Shown here piece by piece: positions 43,108-54,049 of a stretch of 64,000 bases of DNA. Position numbers and translations under genes: made by a program. Each line of letters opens with the position of its first letter. Within the stretch, counting starts at the first letter, position 1. The stretch is from Stemphylium vesicarium (lineage: Eukaryota; Ascomycota; Dothideomycetes; Pleosporales; Pleosporaceae): positions 62,001-126,000 of the forward strand of contig QXCR01000003.1 in assembly GCA_004380135.1 (NCBI GenBank), in the 5' to 3' direction. The notes below the pieces were generated by a model, which worked only from the letters and a program-made list of their open reading frames with translations, had not been told where the DNA came from and did not search any database.

Positions 43108-44852
43108 ATGGGAAAATCAAAAGAGAAGCGCGCTGCAAAGGCCGAGGAGCCCAAGAAGAGCTCCAAGGCAGGTAATTCATTCATCAAAGTCGACAAGAAG
43201 GCGTTTGACCCTACCCTCGCATCGCTGTTTGCGACCAGTGTACGTTTCCCGCTGCGATTGTCGTGGAAATATGTGATTGCTAATTGGATTTACAGTCGGG
43301 ACCAGTGCAAGCACCCCCAAAGTCACGATATCAGGCGCGCATACAAAAGCAAACAGCCGACGAGACGAGCGAAGATGAGGAAGGCGGCGATGCGAACGAT
43401 GCGGAACTAAGTTCGGCGTCCGAGAGTCTGCCCTCTGACGATGACGAAGAGGAGGATGAGGATGAGGACAACGACGAGAACATGTCCGATGCTAGCGACG
43501 ACGACGAGGCAGAGAATGAGGCAGTCTTGGCAAAACTGCGCGAGTCTGCGCTGAACGGAACACAAGAGAAGCAGAAGAAGCGCAAGCGGGGTGACAAGGA
43601 GGAGATTGAGGACGCATATATGCGAAAGGTAGCGCGGGAAGAAGAAAAGGAGGAGGAGCAGAGGCAAAAGAAGCGCAAGACCAAAAAGGCCGCTGAGGAA
43701 GCCGAGGACGAGTCTTCCGAAGAGGATGACGACGAGAAGTCATCCGACGAAGCCGAGGCCGAGAAGTCAGGCAGCGACAGCGAAGAGGCAGATGAGGCAG
43801 AAAAGGCCTTCGCAATCCCCAAGCACGAGTCACTCATGGAGAAGACCGATGAGAGCGCGGCAGAAATAGAAAAGGCCGCCCGCACCGTCTTCCTAGGCAA
43901 CGTATCCACCGACTGCATAAACTCCAAATCCGCCGAAAAGACACTGAAGAAGCACCTCGAGTCCTTCATCCCCGATCTCGCCGACAACAAGCCTGCACAC
44001 AAGATTGAGTCGATACGATTCCGGTCCACAGCTTTTGGCAGCTCGCTCCCCAAGCGCGCCGCTTTCGCAAAGAAGGACATCATGGACGCGACTACAAAGA
44101 GCACAAACGCCTACGCCGTCTACTCCACCAAGATCGCCGCCAACAACGCCGTCAGACGCCTCAACGGCTCCGTCCTACTAAATCGCCATCTCCATGTCGA
44201 CTCCGTCGCCCATCCCGCCAAGATCGACCACCGTCGCTGTGTCTTCGTCGGCAACCTGCCCTTCGTCGACGACGAATCGCAAACCCCTGTCCCCGAAGGC
44301 GAGAAGCCTAAGAAGAAGAGGCCCGCCTCGGACATCGAAGAAGGTCTCTGGGTCCACCTTGCAAAATGCGGCACCATAGAATCCGTCCGCGTCGTCCGCG
44401 ACGCCAAAACCCGCGTCGGCAAAGGTTTCGCCTATGTCCAATTTCACGATGAAAACGGCGTCGAAGCCGCCCTCCAACTCAACGAGAAAATGTTCCCGCC
44501 CATGTTGCCCCGTAAACTGCGCATCACGCGTTGCAAGGCCGATAAGAAGAAGGACAAGCCAAGGGGTCCTCCTCCCTCCAAGGCCCCTAAGACAGGCACT
44601 GCGACTGGGAAGGCTGGCTACGCACCCAAGTTGAGCGAGGAGCAGAAGTCGCTACAGGGTCGTGCGAGGTCTATGCTGGGTAAGGTCGCCAAGGCGCATA
44701 CCAAGGAGGGCTTCGTGTTTGAGGGTCATAGAGCGAGTGAGAGGCAGGGCAAGAGTGGGCTCAAGTTTAAGGGCAGTGGAGGGAAGAAGAAGGGACCTAA
44801 TGGACGTAAGAGCCGTAGTGCGGGGTGGAAGAAGACGGGTGGGAAGAAGTAG
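43108..44852 (+). CDS. NOP12: Nucleolar RNA-binding protein Nop12
   Basis: Two exons (43108-43239, 43296-44852), 562 residues. A basic start (MGKSKEKRAAKAEEPKKSSK) leads to a long acidic/lysine stretch (about 70-230) typical of nucleolar proteins. RRM1 (about 240-345) contains RTVFLGNVSTDC and an RNP1-like region ending NAYAVYSTKIAANNAV. RRM2 (about 357-460) contains RRCVFVGNLPFVDD and the clear RNP1 GKGFAYVQFHDENG. The C-terminus is Gly/Lys-rich and ends in basic residues. Yeast Nop12 binds 5.8S/25S pre-rRNA and helps 5.8S folding in 60S assembly. Confidence 0.9.
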
Positions 44853-45934
44853 CAGTCTGTTGAAAGGATTTGTGGTTACATCTTCCTTGTTAAAATGCAT
44901 GGCTTCATGCTGTGATGAAGTCTTTTACTCTGGTCTGTATATTCGATGGCTTTGACGTGTGTGAATACCCGATTGTATCAAGTATGAATACGAGAAGAAG
45001 TACACAGCAAGACAAGCAAAACGAAGATACTCAATAGGCCGTACTACACGGAGTATATCATTACCAGCGCTAAAAAAAAAAGGCTTTCAGTGCGAAACAT
45101 CAACGGGACGCAGTAGTAGTACTAGGCGGGGAAGGAACTACAAGTGCTAAGGTTGACAGGTTACTCTTCTTCCTCCTACCTACCTCCCGCATCCACCACA
45201 GCCCGTCCTAATATCAAAACAACCCTCTCCCGTTCTTTTATCTCTCCCCTTTTTCCACCGCGACAACAACAAAAAAAACATACAACAGCGGGGATTCGCT
45301 AGTGGTCACCCACCTAACTACTAATCCGCCGGTACACTGCTTATATATGGCTGAGCGGACGGGAAGCCTAGTTCTCAGTGTCCTATGGTCGTATGTGAAG
45401 GAATGAGATGAAAAGTTGGTTTATCTTGTGAGAAAAACGGGAGAGATGGTGAGGGAATAAGCGGAGAGAAAGGAAACAGAAGAAGAAGTGGAATGGGTCT
45501 AGGTTTGTGATCTTGGAGAAGATCTGTGAGATTTTTCATCTCGTCCCTGTCTTGAGTACTTGTTTTGTTTCTTTAATTTGTATGTAATCGGTATTCAGAC
45601 ACATAAATCAAGACAGTCTTAACGCAGAGAATAAGAAAGCCTGCATTATAGAGTTAAGCCACTACACTTCATCACGTTAGGTTTGAGGACATTGTGCATG
45701 CAAGGTGATGGTGATTTCAAGCTAGTGGTTGTAGTCGTAGCTCCTACCGTGGGTGCCTGCTTCCGCCTCCCTGGGCGTCATGTGGCTGTGCACGGTAGCA
45801 CCTTGGCATCAAGGCACACTCCATCACCGCTGTCCATCCTCGTTCCTATTGCCTCTTATTGCGCATACCACGACTCGTGTCTCATCTTTAACAGAACCCA
45901 TCTGTTCTTAATCACAACTTAAGAGCATAATCCC
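44853..45934. other. Intergenic region, no gene supported
   Basis: 1.1 kb between NOP12 and the kinase pseudogene. It contains A runs (45073-45082, 45268-45279) and CT-rich patches around 45165-45260, with only short frames. No RNA gene recognised. Confidence 0.45.
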
Positions 45935-47075
45935 ATGGCATCGCTCCTTCGAATTGGCCAGGTTCTAAAAGGACGTACCAGCACATACACCATCACGAAA
46001 GAAATCCAAGATACCGTGTGGCTTGCAAAGTGCGCAGAAGCTCACCTCATTCTCTTTCTCACAAAGTCTTGCAGACTGCCAGAAATCATTTACAGCAGCC
46101 TGTGGTGATCAAGAGCGTTCTGGATCACCCACGGGTAGAAAATGAAAGAGATGTACTCCGACGATTTCAGCACCACACCCCGTACCTCCGCCCTTTGATC
46201 GATGAAATCGACGAGCCGTCTCTCCCTGTGACTATCGCGCTAAGGCACTTACAAGGACACCTTTTAGAGGAGTCCAATGCAAGAACGTTGAATAGGTGAG
46301 AAATCAAGTACGTGTCGCGATGCGTACTCGAGGCAATAGCGACCTTGCACTCGGAAGGATTTGTGCACATAGATGGATATGCTGCCACCCCGGATAAATG
46401 AAGGAGCGTGTGTGACTGATATATGCTCTAGATGTCAAGCCAGATAACGTGTTCGTTGATCTGCAAGAAGGAGAATGCGACAATCGCTTTTCCGACGTCC
46501 AACTAGGCGACTTCGGGGGCTGCTACCCAGCCACCTCTTCGTGGGCGACATCTGGCAATATGATGGGCTCACCAATATGGACAAGCTCAGAGGTTCTCCT
46601 TGAACTGCCATGGAATACTGCGGCTGATATATGGTCATTCGGCGCTATGGTGCGTTCACAAGTTCCCCCTACTACTACCAATCCAGCGTTACGTGTAGAC
46701 GAAAACTGACTGATGCCTTCCTAACAGCTCATCAGCCTCGTCTACGGCGACAACAACATCAATATCTTCCGCCCCCAAGGCTTCAAACGCGATGACGAAG
46801 GATACGTGCTTGGGGTTGTTGAACAGCAATTCAAATTCTTTGGTCTGTTTCTTCCATCAATTCAAGAGGTTGCGGATCCGGAAGCGCTCCAGGTTATCAT
46901 GTGGATTATGAAGCGTATTCCCAAGGACAAGATGACGCTGTTTAATCGGGTTAAGAAAGAAGTGAGTGAGAGGGATAATGTCTTTGTGCAGAAGGTTATG
47001 AAGCTGGATTGGAGAGATCGCCCGGCTGCAAAAGAAATACTGGAAGATGAATGGTGGGACGACGATGAGGAATAA
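45935..47075 (+). pseudogene. Decayed serine/threonine-kinase-like gene
   Basis: Blocks can be read in order: exon 45935-46029 (MASLLRIGQVLKGRTSTYTI), 46083 to about 46394, 46432-46649 and 46728-47075. Kinase landmarks are PVVIKSV (VAIK-like lysine), VKPDNVFVDL (catalytic loop Lys and Asn), LGDFGGCY (DFG), DIWSFGAMLISLVYG and DWRDRPAAKEILEDEWW. Two lesions break it. A TGA at 46297-46299 lies between ARTLNR and EIKYVSRCVLEAIATLHSEGFVHI, which plainly continue the same domain. The intron after FVHI would need a donor at 46396, but the sequence there is AT, not GT. The canonical HRD is VHID-like, and the APE region reads SPIWTSSEV. It resembles a fungal family of divergent, often glycine-loop-poor kinases. 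Probably inactive. Confidence 0.75.
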
Positions 47076-47435
47076 TGGAGACAGTCGGACCGTTGAGGGG
47101 AACTAGGTTGCCTATTTTGGGACGAAGATGATGGGGAGCGGTGTTTGAGATGGATGGAGAGGGGCAGACGACTGATACCATCCTCATCCTCTATCTTTCC
47201 CCTCTTCTCCTTTCCCTATTCCCTTTCCCCCCTCCCTCACCTTATATTCTAACCTCCCACCGCAATCCCCTCTCCACAAATCACCAGCCAGCGCCGTAAC
47301 AACAGGCGTAATACAGTTAGCACTATTTGTATTAGTACATCAGAGATAGACCGACATCCACGCCACTCACACATCTAATAATCTAATCACACACGCTATT
47401 AGCCAACCATTTCTTTCTCCCATTATCAGAAATTT
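47076..47435. other. Convergent intergenic region
   Basis: 360 bp between the kinase remnant and the stop of the small secreted protein. There is a strongly CT-rich tract at 47180-47245. No gene. Confidence 0.4.
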
Positions 47436-47836
47436 TCAACTTACACCGCCGTCACGACAGCTATCCTGAACGTAAGCCCCATCCCTCAGGCCATCGGTGC
47501 ATGTCCTTTCGTGAGGGAATATATCCACTAAATCACCGTCTCCGCACTGTTAACCGGTCAGGTGTTTACTCTTTGAACCCTTTTCATGTTTTCTTTTTCT
47601 TTTTTGGTAGGCAGGTAACCAGGTAGCCAACTTACGCAGAAAGAATTGGACTAGGAAAGTAGAATAGTTAGTAAGATTGCTTGCGATTGCTGGGTTATGC
47701 ATACGGGACGAGGATGACTTACGTAGATTGACGAGGGGCATACGGTGTTCGGCGCCAAATCCCATCCATCGTTGCACCAGGAAGCTTGGGCAGAAGAGAC
47801 GGCAAAGGCCAGGAGAAGGGAGTGGATGAGTTTCAT
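47436..47836 (-). CDS. Small six-cysteine secreted protein (candidate effector) with a 15-nt microexon
   Basis: Three exons: 47836-47723 (38 codons), 47650-47636 (5 codons) and 47546-47436, all phase 0; 79 residues. A signal peptide MKLIHSLLLAFAVSSAQA precedes a mature chain of about 61 residues with six cysteines: WCN, VCP, SFC directly followed by CGD, RTC and DSC. The microexon TCC..TGC encodes SNSFC, flanked by TTTCCTAG and GTAAGT. Including it makes the cysteine number even and creates the CC pair typical of such proteins. TATATA at 47913-47918 is well placed as a TATA box. The stop follows a GTAAGT, so a further 3' intron giving a slightly different last few residues is possible. Size, signal and cysteines fit a fungal effector; no named family is recognised and toxicity is not implied. 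Confidence 0.75.
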
Positions 47837-50800
47837 GGCTTAGTTGGTAAGGGATGCTGTGGTGTGTAGTGTAGGTTGACCGAGGTACCTACATTGCGAT
47901 GAAGATTCACGCATATATACACCCAATACCAGACTGACTCGCTAGCAACTCCTGGCCCACAGGCATGTAAATTGAGATAAGTAATCCAAGATAGTCTGTG
48001 ACAACGCGCGTATGTTTACCGCGTTGGGTGGGTTAGAGTTAGCGGTGAGGCTCTTGCGGTGCTGCAATACTCATGATCCTGAATCATATCCACCTTGCGG
48101 AGTCGGAGTGGTACTAGATTAAACAGAACATCAAATGGAGATTTACCTCGCCAAGATACCGAGCCAAGCGCCCGGAACGCTGCTGCGATCGAGCGAAGCA
48201 ACTTCTGTTGACACGATATGAGGAATTTAGCAGTGTGAACAGTGAGTTATGGAGCCTAAGAACTCATGGCAATGCTGGTGTTGCTTTGATACTGTACCAA
48301 GGTCTGAGTCGCAGTTGAATAAAGTCTATTACACGACACCTGATATGGACCCTTACATGGGGTTCATCGTCTGTGCAGCTTACGCTAGCACTAGGGATAG
48401 ACCGTGGAGACTGGTTTTTGTAAACGCAAATGGGTTCCACTCGCTAGAAGACAACTGTGAAACGGCGCATTACTCAAGTGTAGACATGACACTGTTAAGT
48501 AATATATACATGTGTCGCGGAAGGTGAGTGCGAAAGAACGTAAGCAAACCCACGTAATTGCGGAGGTCGCGGAGTCAGCGAAATCCCAATATCCACATAT
48601 TAGTAGGGGTTTTCATCCCATATCCTTTGGAGCAGTAATCTCAATCAATTTACTTACATCCACGGATCTACCTAGAATTTCTAGCTCTAATGGGATGTTA
48701 CCTACCTTTGTAACCTCTGCAATACAGTTGTACAGTGCCCATGCGCTATGTGAGCTACCCCATCGATATTGGGGGATGACAAAGATGAGGCTGTAGAGTC
48801 TCCCACAAAAGCGATCATCGCGAGATATGTCCTCTAGGGTATTACGATATAGAGCCTTGCGCAGCAGAAGCTGCAGCAAACAAAACGAAGCACAGGTGCA
48901 AACGCAAGAGTTCTGCGCTAGAGTAACTATAATCTCGAAAGGAGGGAGCTATAGTATATTGTTTGGGTGCATTTGGGAAGAAGGCGGGATGGAAGTGAAG
49001 GGACGTGGGATAGATGATGATGATTGCGCGATTTCGGGTATGGTAGCATTTCTCAAGGACGTGAGATGCTTCAACTACAGACTTTTTTTATATTCTCAGT
49101 ACGACATTTCGCATTCGCTTGTATGAAGTCATCAAATACGGCTGTGACCAGTTTCTAATCATGCTCGATATGTTTCTTGTAGGGGATGAACGTCTTGTTG
49201 TACAATAATTACCCGAATGCGCTGACACCCGTTGAACCATTTTCTAGCCTCGTGCTAGTATAGAGATCGGTGACATAATGGCCACGAACTTGCTGTGTTG
49301 GAGATTTGCCGGGAGTCGACATCTGCATTGAAACACGGCCCTAGACTTTCAGGACACATTGACGAATCTGTGGGTGCATACAGTGTAACAGATGAACTAT
49401 AGCTATGCTGGTTATATTATATGCGATGGCTGAGATGTTGCTAACCACCAATCGTCTTCGTTGTAAGGATTGTGTGTGTACAGCAATGCGACAAAAAGTA
49501 AAGACATCTAGACTTGCATGCTTGTTAGTGCGCAATAGTAAACTGCAAAAGACATGTGCGATGACGTTGCTCATCCGTCAATCATCCGTGAATTGGCCCG
49601 GCCGTGTGGGTCAACATCTGGCGTGTGGAATGACAGGCTATCGTCGTTGGGACCGAGCATGACTGGTGTTTGAGAATGTGGGACACCGGCTGTGGTGTCG
49701 AACGTCTGGGGGATCGACAAGGAAGGGAACTCTAATCGCACCTCAACTACCACGAAAGCTGCAAAGCTGCAAAGTAGTTTAGATGAAACAAAGTGTCCGA
49801 CTGCATGCGACGGAGACTTGACCGATGTCTCCTGTCATGCCACCAGACACAGTAAACGGTTTCATCCGGGGTTGTCTGACGGGCGACAAGGACCTGTCCG
49901 AAGACGAACGAGCCTCGACAACGACGGGTGTTCGGGTAAGCTGAACCAGCCGAAACTCTAGCGGACCAACGTGGTCGACGGGAGGAGATTTCGTCCGGCC
50001 GCTGTAGAATTAAAGGCCTCCAACACTTGGACGGTGACAGTAATGCATCAGCGAGGATTAAGGGTCGCAACACAAAAGCAGACATTGCCGTGTTACCCAC
50101 CACCATGGTAGGTACGGGCGGTTCTCGCGTGCCCGCACAGCAGCCTGTGGTACCTTTACGTGGACGCGTGGTATGTATAGGTGAGGGGCCCTGCACATCA
50201 GCGGAAGATGTAACCCAAATAGATTAATGCGACGAGCAATAACAACTGATACGCCGCGTGGTGTAAGGCTGGTAGATAGCTATCCGACCTGCATCGACAA
50301 CGTTCTGTTACTTGGATTCGCAAGTAGCGCGAATCCTGGCCGTGGGGAGATGAGGCATTTGATTGAGCAGGTAGGAATGCGTGGAGATGATGTGCAGGAT
50401 TACAATGGGAAACGGGATTCGCTATCGCTCTCGCTCTTCTCCCATGATGGACAGGATGGACAGGATGCCGGGTGTAATTCGGGTAATGTTGAGCACTTTG
50501 CTAACGGGGTGCGTCGGCGATGTGCCTCGCAAGTTGTCACCCCTTGCAGTCAGAGAGTGTGTAGTGGTTGCATTCTAGATGACGCCCATCTTCAGCCGCC
50601 GGACGATGCACGTGTTTTGGTGAATGCGCCGAATTGTCAAGAAGAAAGGGTGACCTCACAAAGCGGCCGAACCGCAGCAGCGGGTCCGCGGCGGAAGCTG
50701 AGGATGACGCGACAGAATGTGGTACCGACGATGTCAGTGGCTGCATGTGGTCGTGCTTATTTCGCAAGGCAATTAGAGAGCTGGGGGCGAACAGACGCAG

Positions 50801-52120
50801 AGCAGGAAGCAAGCAGCAGATTTGACTTTTGGTAAACGAGAAGAGCACGCTCTGTTCTTTCCCTGATGCGTCGGGTGGCGTGAGTGGAGCCCGCGAGTCC
50901 GCGAGCCGATCATAAGCATTGATGCGCGAGCGGATCGGGCGGAGTCAGACTTTAGCACACGCTTGCATCCGGCTTCTGTTGTGCGACAAGCACAGCAGAT
51001 GGGACCTCAGTGCACGCGTCCAGACTCCAGACTCCAGACTCCAGACTCCAGACTGTGGGCTCTCGGAGCAAGGGGCAAATATTACACTTCACTACGTACT
51101 ATGCGTGTCCACGTGATGCTGCGGAAAGGCTGAGGAAATGCTGAGACGCGGACGAGACAGCAGGTGGGCCAATAGAAAAGAAAGACAGCAATGGTGGCTG
51201 TGAGCTGAGCGCGAAACATGACAGAAGCGCGACGCAGCGCGTCTGTGTCCCGAGTGAAGGCCACGGCGGTAAGGGCAACGGTTGGGCTCCATGAAAGGGT
51301 ACCTGCGCAAAGTAGCCTCTGGGACGCTACCATGATCGGAAGCATAGCCGTCGCTGGTACATGTTTTGTGATTGCGAATCACGGGGGTTCACTGAGAGTT
51401 TGATGGCACAACAAGACGCGCTCGAATTTGTCATGTCGGGGTTGATATTGGACGAGGGCGTGGATGCGATGTCGGCTGAGGCTCCCGCATTCAACGGAAA
51501 TCAGCCGTCTGGGGGCGGAGCAATTTCAGAGCCTCGGGCCAATGGCGAGCATGTGCCAGCAGCAGGGCCGCCAGCGGTTGGCTACGCGCCGGGTTTTTTT
51601 TCTTTCGCTGTGGGACTGTGATTTGCCTGCACGCTGAAATGCCCCGTCCGGCTCGTCGAGGGCAAGACGAGAGCTGGGTGAGCGATGGCCAGCGCGGGCT
51701 CATCCCATGCCTTATGGGATGGGATGGGGACGGAAGGCGCGATGGGCAGGGAAAGGGCAGGCGCACGCGATGCACCCCAGCTCACCGCTGCTGCCCGCCT
51801 TTTTGCTTCTGCGAACGTCATCATCGCCTCGACCCTTTTCCTGTCGTTGCCTGCTCGCTTGCTCGCTTCGTCGCTCTCGCTCGGCCTTCACCGGGCGGGC
51901 GACGACGTCCCAACCCCGCTCCGCTCCAGATGATAGTTTCTTAGACGGAGCGCAAGCAGTGTTCACGCACGCGTCGCGACGGTTGGCAGGAATCAATGCA
52001 AAAAAAGAAGCAGGAAGCGACTTGTGCACCCTGTTCATATACATGTACAGTTATCCACAGCACAGGCAGAGTGGAGAGAGCTTGCCTGCCGCCGTGGGTG
52101 GGTGACGCGGAAAATGTAGT
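47837..52120. other. Long gene-free tract upstream of HAP2
   Basis: Over 4 kb without a domain-bearing frame. The longest frame, 50227-50835 (plus, 202 codons), has a composition unlike a protein. A 92-codon frame at 48249 and an 88-codon minus frame at 48613-48879 read more protein-like but have no recognisable family. Local repeats occur (see separate entry). Relics of genes cannot be excluded. Confidence 0.4.
51021..51054. repeat. Heptanucleotide tandem repeat (CAGACTC)n
   Basis: CAGACTC occurs four times head to tail, followed by a partial CAGACT copy. It is a simple minisatellite in non-coding sequence, about 3 kb upstream of the HAP2 start. Confidence 0.9.
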
Positions 52121-54049
52121 TTGTGGCTGACTATCATTGGGTGAACCCTGCCATTTCTTAGCGTGCCTTCCACATTTCGCGCGAATAGAAAGCCCCGCCG
52201 GTCGCTCCTTCCTCAAATCAAACCTTTGCTTCCTCCATTCTCCAATCACCCTGCCTGCACCACCACGGCTATCTGAGCTAGCTGTCGCATCGGCCATCCG
52301 CACCCCATCGCTCCCCCATCACCTATCAGCTACTATCAGCTACTATCAGCTACCAGGCCAGCAAGTCTCTCTGCACGACGACGCGCTCGTGGTCGCAGTG
52401 TCGCAAGTCCAAGTGCACTGCATTTGTAACCGCGCTGCCCTATTCCTAGCCGCTCAGCCCTCGCAGCCTGTCTCCCGCCACACACAAGACAAGACCAGCC
52501 TGCAGCCCACAGACGGCCCTCCAGCAAATCAACGCGACTCGCGAAACCTCCAACCACAGACCACACGCACCCATCCATCCATCGCATCACGGGATCGCAT
52601 CTTGCTGCGAGTCCAAAGCATCGGTAAGTCGACCCTATCGTCGCGCCCTGATCTACTGCAACGTGCGCTCCATTGAAATGTGTGTGAGCGCATACCGCCG
52701 CGACCCTCGTGCACCTGCCCTGCTGCTGTTCGCCAGGCACGAGCACCGCCGCCTGTCTGTTTTTTGCAACGGCCATGCTTTGCGACGGTGCCCATGTTGC
52801 GTGCAGCCACGGGTAAAAGCAATTATAATCGTCGCGCAACGCGGGGGCCGCACCAAACACGTCCCCAGGATTCCCTGAAAGCAATGACGCGCTGGTGTTC
52901 CTTCAGCTTCCTGTTCCGCCCTGCCCTGGCGCTGCACACTGTCGCGCCTCACATCTCCACTTCACATGTTCACCGGCTTACATCGCATTAGGCAAAGGCA
53001 CCACACACCTCATCCGTGCTCTTGTAACGCTGCTGCTGCTACCAAAAAGTGTCAGCTGCACACGCCAATATATATCTGCGCATTCGCTGGTCGCCCTAGG
53101 CTTCAGAGCCGCAAACCATCGCAGCCTTCCTTGTCACCCTGTCGCCGCCACGGCCTTGCGACCGACGATACGCGCAATTGCAACGTGCATGTGCTGCGCT
53201 GCCGCTGATTAAAGTCGGTAAGTGCCTCACCGTCATGCATGCATGCACCTGCATTGCCAACGCATCACCTCCAATCGCCCGCCCCGCCAGCACATCCCAC
53301 CCTCGACATCCTCCAATTGCCCCAGCATTTGCGTCTTGAACTAGCTGACGGTTACTCTTAACAGTGTAGACAATTCTCTGCTTCATTTCTGACTGGTGAA
53401 TACCTGCAACGGCTCTTTCCCCACTACGGCGCGGCCCTCTAGAGCGCGTCCAAATCCTCACAAAGCCCCTCTATCCACACGACCACGCACAGCCCCGACG
53501 CTCAATCGCGACCCTCAGCCTCCAACCGTGCGCTCTAGCGAAGTCGCCTCAGCTAAGCGTGGCCATTGACAACGCATCAAGCATCCGCCCTGCTGCGACG
53601 TGACCCCGTCAACCCTCTTGCGCGCCTAGTCACTGTGATCCTCCCGCTATCTCGCCTCCGACCAGCAAACAAGCCCGCCGACGAGGCTTCTTTTAACCAC
53701 CTGTTCAGCTACTCGACGCTGCATTGATCCGCAAAAGACCCCAGCCAACATCTTACCCACTCTCTCCGAAGCCTCGGGACTGTACACCTGAGCCTTGTGC
53801 TGATCTCATCTCAGCTTCAGGCTACCATTCCAGTCGCGTCGCCCCTCATATTGAACGCGAATCCTCCGCGCTCAACTCCCCAATCACTACCTTCGGCACT
53901 TTGCACACTTCCGCTACTTTCGATTCGACGTCGAACAACAAGGGCCTGTGCTCAAGAGTGGCGCATCTGGGGTAATACGCAAGACTACCAACCGCCTCCA
54001 CAGGCGCGTCTCAGTAACCCCTACATCTTGTACGCAGGACGTAGACACC
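52121..54049 (+). promoter_or_regulatory. Probable promoter and long spliced leader of HAP2
   Basis: The 1.9 kb before the HAP2 ATG is C/T-rich on the plus strand and has no domain-bearing frame. It contains two excellent donors in similar context, ATCG|GTAAGT at 52624 and GTCG|GTAAGT at 53218. It also has plausible acceptors such as TTAACCACCTGTTCAG ending at 53708. This suggests a spliced, perhaps alternatively started, leader. CCAAT cores lie at 52242 (CCAATCA), 53065, 53271 and 53313, and an inverted one at 52136. Confidence 0.45.
52324..52353. repeat. Three copies of TATCAGCTAC
   Basis: A perfect 10-bp unit occurs three times in tandem, within the pyrimidine-rich stretch that is probably the promoter or leader of HAP2. 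Confidence 0.9.

Noticed and set aside
43331..44104. 257-codon serine-rich frame on the minus strand
   Set aside because: It is the antisense shadow of the acidic and lysine-rich part of NOP12 (GAG/GAC codons read as CTC/GTC-like serine and leucine).
3330..47075. Repeat-induced point mutation (RIP) as cause of the stops in the three pseudogenes
   Set aside because: Where the ancestral base can be guessed, the changes are CpG-type (CGA to TGA) or lie in CpC context on the mutated strand, not the CpA context of RIP. Small indels and a duplication are also present. No repeated copy is seen in the window.
50227..50835. 202-codon plus-strand frame
   Set aside because: Composition is not protein-like, it includes simple GATGGACAG repeats, and no domain or signal was seen.
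51169..53317. Enrichment of CCAAT boxes upstream of HAP2 as proof of autoregulation
   Set aside because: About six CCAAT/ATTGG cores in 2.2 kb is close to chance expectation (about four), so only the CCAATCA match is mentioned as suggestive.
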